From assembly GCA_032027125.1 (NCBI GenBank), contig JAVSMQ010000001.1:1016679-1080678 (forward strand): DNA of 64,000 nt. Reading direction: 5' to 3'. Of the stretch, positions 18,501 through 26,233 are shown piece by piece (position 1 is the first letter of the stretch; the number at the start of each line of letters is the position of its first letter). A model generated the notes under the pieces. It made no database searches, had not been told where the DNA came from, and saw only the letters and a program-made list of their open reading frames with translations. Both the position numbers and the translations under genes were made by a program. Source of the DNA: JANJTB01 sp032027125. Its GTDB lineage: Bacteria; Bacteroidota; Ignavibacteria; Kapaibacteriales; UBA2268.

Positions 18501-18710
18501 GCAGTGGCAGCATTCATAATAGTAAAAGACAAGTATGAAGGATTCGAGGACTGGTTCTCACTTTCATTGCTAAGTCTTGGTGAAGCTTATGAAATGCTTG
18601 AAAAGACCGAGGAAGCACTGGAAATATACAGAGCTTTGGAAACACTCAGACCGGATGATGATTTTGGCAATACTGCCAAATCACGAATTAAACGTATTAA
18701 AAACAAGTAA
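15576..18710 (+). CDS. Large TPR protein, first gene of envelope operon
   Basis: 1044 residues. A signal peptide (MREFRIFLFAFVLSLSSGYS, cleavage near SQ) is followed by tandem tetratricopeptide repeats to the end. Many have the form A-xx-YKKxxxxYPxSxxAPEALYxLG (for instance near 640, 680, 715 and 800), the pattern of YbgF/BamD-type periplasmic TPR proteins. It is predicted to be a periplasmic scaffold. The barrel gene begins 12 bases after its stop, so a shared transcript is likely. The start may be ATG 15576 or 15582. Confidence 0.85.
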   Translation: MYMREFRIFLFAFVLSLSSGYSQIVELPVDYGSKGISASEDLFDKELLQSAEEKLMNEIRKFPSNVSYDKSVLLQAKIDLYSGNFNIADGKLAEFIKARSNSPYVPFAALQRGYMTYELGNYKQSEVLFEEAELLAADDFEIRKEESYKDIIHRAQFWRAMSLSHQGRYQDAMPLYLKTVKDFPNSEYSDDSYYYAGRIHEINHNHDSALYYFRQVTKNYPKGNVYLVSLIREANNNLMLRQPSSALIALERAETVAGHIAALDSTAITYEPQMFAADSREKIRYMKGESYNIGGNYKEAAKVFDSFINDFPNSKWISYARLGYGWALLNLAKYDIALFQYGIIIDNTAESNLHARSIAQLYRVVALKRSGDIETARRELTGLALQPAYPYQGLVLMELGQLHYEAGDYDQAVKTLERAERETQDGQTTVRVHLLLGAAYLELKLWDKAVQQYKKAELLAESSNEIIMPNKKWYISEAKLKEGMALVQSYRAGEAIGSLQNFIASNKKDTRTEEALFWLAEAYYRVELLKNATETYNKLLADYPRTLRREEALYGLGWSYFRVKDFGNSSKIFDKMIADFPKSKYAVEVLTRQADGYYMEKKFQSAANAYKRAAEMAPGTEEGQYAAYQLAHALYRNGSYEPAISSLLDFVRVYNKSPYAPNALYLIGWIRFQQRKYAESVDNFEFLINAYPQSSLTPRAYYAIGDAYYNIGKYEEAITSYKIVIESYPGSEMAPEAIKSIQFSLIALGRESEAIDIANQYVASNPESPFAPVFQKKIGEMFYQGRKYKDAITEYEKFIQKNPNDESVPEVLYWMAKSYVSLNETDDAQKLFNKIVNEYPKSDYAPLSMLDNGLLQIEIANINSADSILKSLQVKYPNDLKAAQAGFERGVLKYKLGDTLAALDIFSEVTNRFPGSDWGDQSRYRVAMHYRSVGNNDSARVHFAFISAIEDNPSISSECQYRIGELWMRDKNYEQAVAAFIIVKDKYEGFEDWFSLSLLSLGEAYEMLEKTEEALEIYRALETLRPDDDFGNTAKSRIKRIKNK

Positions 18711-18722
18711 TGTCAGATTGAT

Positions 18723-20330
18723 ATGAAAACAAATCTATTAATAATCATATTCATTGCGGGCTTTGCTGCTTTATCAGCACAGGAAACCAAACAACAGCAA
18801 ACAACTCCCGAGCCTTTGGAATTGCCGAGTTTCATAATTCAGGGCACATTACAACTGAATGTAAATTCCGGTGTAAAGCAGAATCCGGAGCGTCCGCGTT
18901 CACTTAGTGCAGGAGAACTGGATTCTTTAAATTCGCTTGAAAAACAAAACTCGCAGCCGTTACCGGTAGAGCCGTTGATTACCAATACTGTTAATTACCA
19001 GCCAAAAGCAGGTTTTGTTCAGGCTCAGTTCGGCAGGTTTACAACAGGACAGATAGATGCCGGATATGGTACTGAAATCGGAGGTTATAATATTTATTGC
19101 AGCGCCGGTTATGAGAATAGTCAGGGACATTTGTCAAATGCAGATTTTTCAAAATTTTATGCTAATATCAGTTCAGATTATATAGCACCGTCTAAATTTT
19201 TTATTTTTGGCGGAAGCCGTACCCATACAACTATCGAATATAAAAATAACAGTTATAATTTATTCGGTAATCCGCTTTCATTGAACCGCGACATGAATAA
19301 TTTTTCCACGAAAGTAGATGTTGACGGAAATTATCTTGGTGTAAAATATGAAACAGGTGCCGGATTCAACGGCATTCAAATTATTACCGATAATTTTAAA
19401 AATGCTGATAATAATATTTACGGTTATCTACAGGTACATAATATCTGGAACAACCTTTTAGTTGCCGGAAATGTAATTATTGACCTCCATACACTTCGCG
19501 GACAGTCTGTAAATTTTATGCAGGCAGACGGCATGATTTCATTATTTTCCAAATCTTTGTCACTTACCGGAAAAGCCGGACTTCAATGGGCAATAAATTC
19601 CGATGGTATTGACAGAGGCGGACTGCTTATTGCCGGAGAACTTGAATACAGGATGAACAAATTATTTACTGTAAGAGCCGATATCAGGTCAGGATTGGAA
19701 AAACGCAGTTTCAGGGAATATACGGAAGAAAATCCTTATATATCTAATATGGCAGTTTTTGATTACGCTTACGATATAATGAATCTCGGCGGCTATCTCA
19801 TATTCCATCCTAATGAGTATATGGGTATTTCTGCAGGTTTGAGAATTCGTTCAACCGAGAGAAGTCCTGTATTTACTCCTGATTTATTATATTATCCGGG
19901 TAGTTTTGATATCCGTTATGAAAATATATCAAAAATAAGTTCGATGTTTGAAGCATACTGGTATATTACTCCAAACGATAAATTAATTGGTAATTTTACT
20001 GCTGTCAGTAGCAGCTTAAACGACTTTACGGATAAAAATGTACCTTATGTTCCTGAAATTAAACTTTCTGTGGATTTCAAAAAAATCTGGCTTCCTGATT
20101 TTGGCACAAATTTTGGGATTGATTATATCGGCGAAAGATTTGCAGATGTTCAAAACACAGTTAAGCTTGATTCGTATATCAATCTGAGAGTTGAAGGAAA
20201 CTATAAAATATATGACGGTCTAAGATTGTTTTTGAGATTTGATAATTTGCTGAACGCAGACATTTACGTCTGGGAAGGATATAGAGAGAGAAACGTTTTT
20301 GTATCATTTGGTGCAATGTGGCAATTCTGA
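18723..20330 (+). CDS. Outer-membrane beta-barrel, TonB-receptor-like without plug
   Basis: 535 residues. Signal peptide MKTNLLIIIFIAGFAALSAQ; a Gln/Pro-rich linker to about 90; then alternating strands typical of an outer-membrane barrel, closing on FGAMWQF with a C-terminal Phe. The barrel has the look of TonB-dependent receptor C-terminal halves, but I find no plug domain and no TonB box. It lies between a periplasmic TPR protein and SPOR and TonB proteins, with a 3-base overlap into the next gene. Its substrate is unknown. Confidence 0.75.
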   Translation: MKTNLLIIIFIAGFAALSAQETKQQQTTPEPLELPSFIIQGTLQLNVNSGVKQNPERPRSLSAGELDSLNSLEKQNSQPLPVEPLITNTVNYQPKAGFVQAQFGRFTTGQIDAGYGTEIGGYNIYCSAGYENSQGHLSNADFSKFYANISSDYIAPSKFFIFGGSRTHTTIEYKNNSYNLFGNPLSLNRDMNNFSTKVDVDGNYLGVKYETGAGFNGIQIITDNFKNADNNIYGYLQVHNIWNNLLVAGNVIIDLHTLRGQSVNFMQADGMISLFSKSLSLTGKAGLQWAINSDGIDRGGLLIAGELEYRMNKLFTVRADIRSGLEKRSFREYTEENPYISNMAVFDYAYDIMNLGGYLIFHPNEYMGISAGLRIRSTERSPVFTPDLLYYPGSFDIRYENISKISSMFEAYWYITPNDKLIGNFTAVSSSLNDFTDKNVPYVPEIKLSVDFKKIWLPDFGTNFGIDYIGERFADVQNTVKLDSYINLRVEGNYKIYDGLRLFLRFDNLLNADIYVWEGYRERNVFVSFGAMWQF

Positions 20331-21346
20331 TGAATGATTTAAATGATGATAATTTGAAAGATGAAGAACAGTTTGGCGGATTCACTACCGGCGAACCGGA
20401 TAATGATTCATTCCTGATTCAGAATAAAAATTATCCTGATGATAATTCACATTTTATTAATCCCGAAAAACCTGCACCTGTTATTCAAAATACTAATTCA
20501 GATTTCGACAGGGAAGTAATTGATAAAAAAGAAAAGAAAAAATCTTTACTGATTCCATTAATTGCTACAGCAATTATAATTTTACTTTTATCAGCATTAG
20601 GTCTATTATTTCTTATGCAGGAAGAACCGCTCGGAATATTTTCTGATGGAAAAAGTAATTTAATTGATACAACAGCCGGTTTACCAAATTCTGATAACAG
20701 TGGTTCTGATGCTTTAAACGAGAATACCGAAAACCAAATTTTGGAAGATAGTTCAGACATGGAAATCCATACTCCGGTGCCGGAACCGTTTGTTGATGAT
20801 GCAGTACCGGGTTCGGAAATAAGACATAATGAAGTGTCTTCTGCTGAACCTGAAATAATTGATAAAGTAACAGAACCGGCAAAAAACATTAATGTGCAGA
20901 AACAGTCGTTAGAAAAAAAGAATAAACAGGAAACTTACAAATACGCAGGAAATACAGTTACCACAGACAGCAGGAATACATCAGACAATTTTGAGAAAAA
21001 AACAGAATCTAAGCAGCCGGTACCGGTGACAGCAGAATTACGTTCTGATTTGAAGGAAGAGGCTGACCTTATTCGCAATAAGACAATGAATGATACTTTT
21101 GCTCCAAAAGATGAACAGGGAGTTTACATAGTCCAAATTTATTCGTCTCCATCCAAGGAAGACGCATTGACATGGCTTGGAAAACTTAAGGACAAAAATA
21201 TCGCTGATGCCTTTATAAGTGAACAGAACGTGAGAGATAAAGTTTGGTACAGAGTTAGATTCGGCAATTTCCGTACACGTGATGAGGCAAGAAATGCAGC
21301 ACTCAGATACGGATTTGCACAAACGTGGATTGATAGAGTTAAATAA
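20330..21346 (+). CDS. SPOR-domain membrane protein
   Basis: 338 residues from ATG 20330. The frame is open four codons earlier, but this ATG overlaps the preceding stop as TGATG, suggesting translational coupling. Layout: acidic cytoplasmic part (1-70), one transmembrane helix (about 73-96, LLIPLIATAIIILLLSALGL), a long acidic/Ser-rich periplasmic linker, and a SPOR domain (about 265-338, GVYIVQIYSSPSKEDALTWL onward). SPOR domains bind denuded septal peptidoglycan, so it probably anchors the operon's products to the cell wall. Confidence 0.88.
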   Translation: MNDLNDDNLKDEEQFGGFTTGEPDNDSFLIQNKNYPDDNSHFINPEKPAPVIQNTNSDFDREVIDKKEKKKSLLIPLIATAIIILLLSALGLLFLMQEEPLGIFSDGKSNLIDTTAGLPNSDNSGSDALNENTENQILEDSSDMEIHTPVPEPFVDDAVPGSEIRHNEVSSAEPEIIDKVTEPAKNINVQKQSLEKKNKQETYKYAGNTVTTDSRNTSDNFEKKTESKQPVPVTAELRSDLKEEADLIRNKTMNDTFAPKDEQGVYIVQIYSSPSKEDALTWLGKLKDKNIADAFISEQNVRDKVWYRVRFGNFRTRDEARNAALRYGFAQTWIDRVK

Positions 21347-21362
21347 TTAATTGAGGTAAATC

Positions 21363-22142
21363 ATGTATAGAAAACCGGAATTTGAGAAGAATACCTCAGT
21401 ACAGATTCGATTGCCATGGGATTCAAATACGGCAAGAGGATTTGGAATTTCTATGGTTTTAGTGTTATTGTTCCTGATGTTTGCTCAATATTGGCAAGTT
21501 CAAAAAGCTCATGTCCGAACAATTCAAATTAATTCTGTTCCATTAGTTTTACTTAATATCGGTGACGGCGACGGAACAGGTATAAGTAAAGGAAATATGA
21601 CAAAAGAAGGAGCATCGCGTAAGGGACAGACTGCACAGTCAGTTCTCGAAGATGCAGCTTCTCCCGCATTAACAAAACAAGTAAAAAATGCTGCCCAGCA
21701 GGATGACAACTTAATATCAATTCCTGTTCCGGTTAAAGAACTTTCTTCAGCAGATAAACTAAACGGCTCCGATAAAGGCACCGGCACAAGAGACATCGGC
21801 AAAGGAGACGGTTTATCGGATGGTTCAGGTTTGGGCTCCCGCGGCACCGGTAAAGGTATGGGTTACGGCTTCGGTGATATTGAATGGGGCGGCGGCGGAA
21901 ATCGTATCGTTCTTCATAAACCTCTGCCTAAGTTTCCAGCCGGAGTTAATACCAACGCCGAACTCAAATTCAAATTTACGGTACTTCCTGACGGCACTGT
22001 CGGCAGAATTATCCCTCTTCAGAAAGCAGACCCGAGATTGGAAACTGCAGCACTGACAGCCCTGAGACAGTGGAGATTTAATGTGCTGAAATCGGATGTT
22101 GTAATGGAAGGAGTTATCCCACTATCTTTTGTGCTTAAATAA
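21363..22142 (+). CDS. TonB-family energy transducer
   Basis: 259 residues. A cytoplasmic N-terminus leads to one transmembrane helix (about 29-45, GISMVLVLLFLMFAQYW). A Gly/Ser/Lys-rich periplasmic linker with many GTG and GKG motifs follows, then a TonB C-terminal domain (about 185-259) with LPDGTVGRIIPLQ and ALRQWRFN. TonB carries proton-motive energy to outer-membrane receptors. The linker is Gly-rich rather than Pro-rich, so its reach may differ from classical TonB. The barrel two genes upstream is a natural partner (inference). Confidence 0.88.
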   Translation: MYRKPEFEKNTSVQIRLPWDSNTARGFGISMVLVLLFLMFAQYWQVQKAHVRTIQINSVPLVLLNIGDGDGTGISKGNMTKEGASRKGQTAQSVLEDAASPALTKQVKNAAQQDDNLISIPVPVKELSSADKLNGSDKGTGTRDIGKGDGLSDGSGLGSRGTGKGMGYGFGDIEWGGGGNRIVLHKPLPKFPAGVNTNAELKFKFTVLPDGTVGRIIPLQKADPRLETAALTALRQWRFNVLKSDVVMEGVIPLSFVLK

Positions 22143-22315
22143 TGGATGAACTGTTTAATCTCCTGCGTGAAATTCCAACTTTTGTAAAAGTTATAATTGC
22201 CGTTTTGCTTGGAGCGGTAATCTATTCGGTTTTGAAAAAAGTAGTCAAAACCCTGATATTTTTGATTATAATAATTACCGTTTATATATTACTTGAAAAA
22301 TACTTCTTTATTTAA
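22142..22315 (+). CDS. 57-residue membrane protein
   Basis: The ATG overlaps the tonB stop as TAATG. The product MDELFNLLREIPTFVKVIIA continues into two hydrophobic stretches (about 15-30 and 37-51) split by a KKVVKT loop, so it is probably a two-helix inner-membrane protein. No family is recognised. The overlap and the tight operon support it being real; it could help assemble the TonB complex (inference). Confidence 0.65.
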   Translation: MDELFNLLREIPTFVKVIIAVLLGAVIYSVLKKVVKTLIFLIIIITVYILLEKYFFI

Positions 22316-22455
22316 CAAGGATTATCCATCAGCATCCCCTGCGAATCAATGAACAAAAGCCCATTGTAAGGATGATAAGTCTATAATTTTATAAAAAAAC
22401 TCAAAGAATTTGTTACTCAGAGCGGAGAGAAGAGTCCAAGATTTCATTAATTCAA

Positions 22456-22484
22456 ATGTCCGACATTTTTGAAGTGTCGGACAT
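22456..22484 (+). terminator. Hairpin after the TonB operon
   Basis: 10-bp stem ATGTCCGACA (22456-22465) with TGTCGGACAT (22475-22484), then CTTTGTCTTT. The same stem sequence recurs at 24228-24266, so this is a repeated element used in terminator position. Confidence 0.6.
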
Positions 22485-22542
22485 CTTTGTCTTTATATTT
22501 CCCCTCCTTTTCTTTCATGGAGTGGCTGGCGGTGGTTAAGTC

Positions 22543-22606
22543 AAATCCCCCTGTCACTCCGTGACATCCCCCTTTGGCAAAGGGGGAAAGCGAAGCAGGG
22601 GGATTT
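22543..22606. repeat. CCCCCT-type palindromic element
   Basis: Outer arms AAATCCCCCTG and CAGGGGGATTT enclose two inner hairpins, CACTCCGTGAC-like and TCCCCCTTTGGCAAAGGGGGA. It is the kind of palindromic intergenic element that recurs across unrelated bacterial genomes. A CCCCTCC...GGTGGTTAAG stretch just upstream (22501-22540) may be part of it. Confidence 0.7.
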
Positions 22607-22624
22607 TGTTTTTAATGATTTTCC

Positions 22625-23836
22625 TTACAAATCCGCATAAACTGCATCTGACGCACTACTCAGTAAGCCGCCTGAGGTACCAGATTTTACATAAAAATAT
22701 TTTCTCATTCCCGTTCCGAATGTTGCAGAGAAGGACGCGACAGTAAATTCACCTGCTAAAGAATAATCTTCAGGTACAGCTGGAGCACCTGTAGCTACTG
22801 AGCACACATAAACGCGGAAAAAATCGGCGGCTACAATATTTTCCCAGTTGAGCGCGACCTCACCTGTAGAGGCATTGGTTACAGTCAGGGATACATACCC
22901 AGGGGCTGCCAATGCAACATGGTTATACAAAAGCAATAAACTGTAATTTCCGAAGCCATTTTCGTTGCGACCCCGGATTTTGTACTGGTGATAATTTTCC
23001 GAAGTCGGAATAAAATGTACAAAATTATCCGAACCCGAATAAATTTCAATCCACTCCACTCCCGCGACTGATGCCATGAGCTGATATGAGGTTATATTCC
23101 CCTCCACCGGGTCCCACGAAAAGACCATCGTGGAGATATCAACTGTAAGATTTGTCGGTGCTGCCGGAACCGGACCACTATTTCCGCCTGTATCGGGATT
23201 TACCATACCAATCAGATTTACGCGGTCATCCTGTTTGCCAAGCATTACAAAAGTCCAGGATTTTAATTGTTTCAATTTTTTTGTATCTTCAACAAATCTT
23301 TCTGAAGCAACTGTCACGGCATGACGGGCATCAAATCTTTCTTTGTCCTGTGTATCAATTGCAGTTTTCAATTCCTCCCTTGCAACTGTCAGACCGGTAA
23401 TTAAAGTTTGTGGAATTAATGGAGTCACTCCTTCTGTAGTATGCTCATTAAAAGCAAGGATAACTGTATCAACACGCCGAAACATATCATCTCGGCTTTG
23501 TGGAAAAGCAGTTTCAAACTCGTATTCTTTTAAAATATTAGGCATATCTGTATAAATTGAAGTACCGATAAACTTGACATTTTGGTATGCCTCCTCCAAT
23601 GCATCAACTTTCTCGGCGACAATAGCAGTTGCACCCTCACTTTCATTCATTTCAAGTCCTGAAAGAGCAAGTAAATTTGAATAAACATCAAAACAATCCT
23701 CAGCCCATGTTGCAATATGAGCCGGAGATTGTAAAGCAGGCTGAATCATAGTGAAGTTACCCTGAATTGCAATCAGTCTTTCAGTCCGCATTCCATAAGT
23801 ATCCTGAGCAAAATTATTATTTACTACTACTGGCAT
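22625..23836 (-). CDS. Protein with helical N-domain and two FN3-like domains
   Basis: 403 residues, no recognisable signal peptide. Residues 1-205 are mostly helical (for example ATAIVAEKVDALEEAYQNV) and match no family I know. Two fibronectin-III-like domains follow (about 222-310, PAAPTNLTVDISTMVFSWDP; about 312-403, APGYVSLTVTNASTGEVALNW). No T9SS tail is present. The gene lies between a palindromic element and 21-bp array B, isolated from other genes. How a protein with extracellular-type domains would leave the cell is unclear. Confidence 0.7.
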   Translation of the reverse strand: MPVVVNNNFAQDTYGMRTERLIAIQGNFTMIQPALQSPAHIATWAEDCFDVYSNLLALSGLEMNESEGATAIVAEKVDALEEAYQNVKFIGTSIYTDMPNILKEYEFETAFPQSRDDMFRRVDTVILAFNEHTTEGVTPLIPQTLITGLTVAREELKTAIDTQDKERFDARHAVTVASERFVEDTKKLKQLKSWTFVMLGKQDDRVNLIGMVNPDTGGNSGPVPAAPTNLTVDISTMVFSWDPVEGNITSYQLMASVAGVEWIEIYSGSDNFVHFIPTSENYHQYKIRGRNENGFGNYSLLLLYNHVALAAPGYVSLTVTNASTGEVALNWENIVAADFFRVYVCSVATGAPAVPEDYSLAGEFTVASFSATFGTGMRKYFYVKSGTSGGLLSSASDAVYADL

Positions 23837-23932
23837 AAAAACTCCATTAAAATATTATAAAAATTTGTTAAAAAGTAAATAGTTCTAAAAAAGTACATCA
23901 ATAAATGCATTCGTTTTGCAAAAATCAACTAC

Positions 23933-24142
23933 ATAGGTTACACATAACGAAGCATAGGTTACACATAACGAAGCATAGGTTACACATAACGAAGCATAGG
24001 TTACACATAACGAGGCGTAGGTTACGCATAACGAGGCGTAGGTTACACATAACGAAGCGTAGGTTTAGCATAACGAAGCGTAGGTTTAGCATAACGAAGC
24101 GTAGGTTACACAAAACGAGGTGTAGGTTACGCATAACGAGGC
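23933..24142. repeat. Tandem array B, ten 21-bp units
   Basis: Ten contiguous 21-bp units with core TAGGTTACACATAACGAAGC. Units 1-3 are identical, and later units vary at a few positions (ATA/GTA start, TTACAC/TTACGC/TTTAGC, GAAGC/GAGGC). Each unit contains a GTTA-N4-TAAC inverted repeat except those with the TTTAGC change. It lies about 96 bp upstream of the FN3-protein start codon. Long ORFs cross it on both strands only because 21 is divisible by three. Confidence 0.92.
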
Positions 24143-24227
24143 ATTTTCAGCTTTTTTGCTTAAAACTACCTCAAAATTGGCAAGTAATCATTTTTCAAAG
24201 AACAAAATTCAAAGCTATCTGAAACTT

Positions 24228-24266
24228 AGATGTCCGACACATTATAAGTAAAAGTATCGGACATCT
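24228..24266 (-). terminator. Hairpin after BNR T9SS gene
   Basis: Arms AGATGTCCGA (24228-24237) and TCGGACATCT (24257-24266), 8 bases beyond the stop of the - strand gene. It shares the ATGTCCGA stem with 22456-22484. There is no T-run, so termination strength is uncertain. Confidence 0.5.
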
Positions 24267-24273
24267 ATAAACA

Positions 24274-26163
24274 TTACTCCATCTTCAAAAAGCCGGCGGT
24301 GGCTATACCGGATGGACTGAACAATCTTAGATAATACGAGCCGCGTTCAAGTGCAGAAATATCAATCCTGAAACTGTCTAATACTGACTTTTGCAGCAGT
24401 CTGCCGTTTATATCATAAATCTCGTAATCAGTATAGAGTTTAGTATCGGATTCGGAAAGAGTGATGAAGTTGCCTGCCGGATTGGGGTAAATTATACGAA
24501 AACTATTATCATCTAATACGCTTGACGGGTTATCCTCAACAGTAAATGAGCATACTTCAGACCACTCACCCGATTCATCGCTGCGGTACGGCTGAACCTG
24601 CCAATAATATTTTTTCAGATATTCAAGTTTGTTAAGTTTATATTCAGTTGAAGTTATATTTTCAAATTCAAAAATTATTGTGTCAAAAGTTATTTTATCT
24701 GATAAACGGATGCGGTATTTCTCTGCACCTTTAACTTCCGACCACTGTAATGTTGTACTGTCGGGTTGGTCTATAGTGTTACAATCGGGTGAAAGTGTTT
24801 TGCTTGTTATTAATTGTGTTCTGAATGTATTTACTTCAGACCAAATTACTTTTTTATTATATTTAAATGCAACACGCCAGAAGTAATTAGTATAACTTTG
24901 AAGATTACTTACGGTAATATCAGCTTTATTAAGTGTATCATTACGAACTAAACTTACAAAATCAGGTGAATCAGAAAGTTGGAAGTAAAACTCTTGGTAA
25001 CCCTCGGCTGAAAACCAAATAAATTCTGCTTTTTCATTTTTTAATTTAACCGTATTATTTTTTGGGCTTATTAATGTAATAGGATTAGGCACAGGAACGA
25101 ATTTAAAATAATTACCTTCATATCTGTATATATTGCCGTACCAAGTACCTACTACAGGTGTTTTTCCTGCCCAGGTTACTTTCATTGTCAATGGTTCATT
25201 GTCTATCATTTGTTGTGGTAAATCATCATAGTACCAAGTTTTACCACCGTTATTTGTCAGCAGAAGTTTGCCTCTCTGACCAACTGCTACTCCATTCATT
25301 GCATCATAAAAAGCTATACATTGTAACCCGAAAGTAGGTTCGTATAGACTGTCTAACTGCTTTTCCCAAGTTTTCCCACTATCTGTAGTTTTAGATATTA
25401 GATCATATCTATAAGATGAGCCTGACATACTTCTTGAACCTGCCATATAATATACACTATCATTTATTAATGACATATCAAAATAATTGTCCCGATAAGC
25501 TTCACCGGAGTCTGCATAAAATATACATTTTTCCGTAAATTCAAATGTATTGAAATTAAAATCATAAAATTTGCTCCAAAAATAAGTCCTTTCTTCATTT
25601 CCTCCACCTATTTCCATTGGAACTAAATCATTATCTAATATTTCTTTCATTAACACCGTTGCCCATATATTACTGTCCAATTTTCTACTTGTTTCCCAAC
25701 CATCATTCGTTGTATGAAAAAAAACATTGGAGGGCTTAGTTGTTCTTGCTATTCCAATTAAACTATCTTTCATAACGATATTCCAAATACTTGAAGAATC
25801 ACTTAAATTGATTGTTTTGAAATTCACACCACCATCAGTACTTTTAATAAGTCCTCCCTCTGCGTAAGGAATATAGAAATAATCTGGATGTGGAGAAACG
25901 CATTGCCTTGCATTTAAAAATCTTTTTGTTTGTGGGTTGTCATAATCAGTTTTATATTGCATAGACCAGTTTTTACCACCATCGGATGATTTATAAAGCT
26001 CAGCAGAACCTGTTTGTTGAATTAGACAAAAACAATTTAAGCTGTCCCAGCAGCCTATGTCCTCAACCTGTCCTGTGTTTAACTGTTTTATGTGCTTCCA
26101 GTCACTAGAATTCAAATTAGAAATATTTAGCAATAAAATTAAATATATCAAAAATATTTTCAT
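24274..26163 (-). CDS. BNR/Ycf48-like T9SS-secreted protein (paralogue 1)
   Basis: 629 residues. A short signal peptide (to about NLNSS) is followed by beta-propeller-type repeats with Asp-box-like motifs: SSDGGKNWS near 64, STDGGVNF near 109, TTDSGKTWE near 261, TNNGGKTWY near 306. Two FN3-like modules (about 360-540) and a T9SS sorting domain (about 550-629, IYPNPAGNFITL) complete it. It is predicted to be a secreted surface protein; ligand unknown. The protein at 55534-57390 has the same N-terminal plan, including the GLQCIAFYDAMNGVAVGQ / GLQSIAFKDSLTGIAVGQ segment. Confidence 0.82.
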   Translation of the reverse strand: MKIFLIYLILLLNISNLNSSDWKHIKQLNTGQVEDIGCWDSLNCFCLIQQTGSAELYKSSDGGKNWSMQYKTDYDNPQTKRFLNARQCVSPHPDYFYIPYAEGGLIKSTDGGVNFKTINLSDSSSIWNIVMKDSLIGIARTTKPSNVFFHTTNDGWETSRKLDSNIWATVLMKEILDNDLVPMEIGGGNEERTYFWSKFYDFNFNTFEFTEKCIFYADSGEAYRDNYFDMSLINDSVYYMAGSRSMSGSSYRYDLISKTTDSGKTWEKQLDSLYEPTFGLQCIAFYDAMNGVAVGQRGKLLLTNNGGKTWYYDDLPQQMIDNEPLTMKVTWAGKTPVVGTWYGNIYRYEGNYFKFVPVPNPITLISPKNNTVKLKNEKAEFIWFSAEGYQEFYFQLSDSPDFVSLVRNDTLNKADITVSNLQSYTNYFWRVAFKYNKKVIWSEVNTFRTQLITSKTLSPDCNTIDQPDSTTLQWSEVKGAEKYRIRLSDKITFDTIIFEFENITSTEYKLNKLEYLKKYYWQVQPYRSDESGEWSEVCSFTVEDNPSSVLDDNSFRIIYPNPAGNFITLSESDTKLYTDYEIYDINGRLLQKSVLDSFRIDISALERGSYYLRLFSPSGIATAGFLKME

Positions 26164-26192
26164 TAATATTTTACCTCAAATTAGTAATCAAG

Positions 26193-26225
26193 AACCATCC
26201 GAAGATTTGAAACCTTCGGATGGTT
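26193..26225 (-). terminator. Hairpin terminator of the 1165-residue protein gene
   Basis: Perfect 12-bp stem AACCATCCGAAG (26193-26204) with CTTCGGATGGTT (26214-26225), 9 bases past the stop codon on the - strand. Confidence 0.7.
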
Positions 26226-26233
26226 AAATAAAC

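Noticed and set aside
23905..24222. HRLHITK-type ORF across array B
   Set aside because: Same artefact of a 21-bp repeat; the opposite strand is also open.
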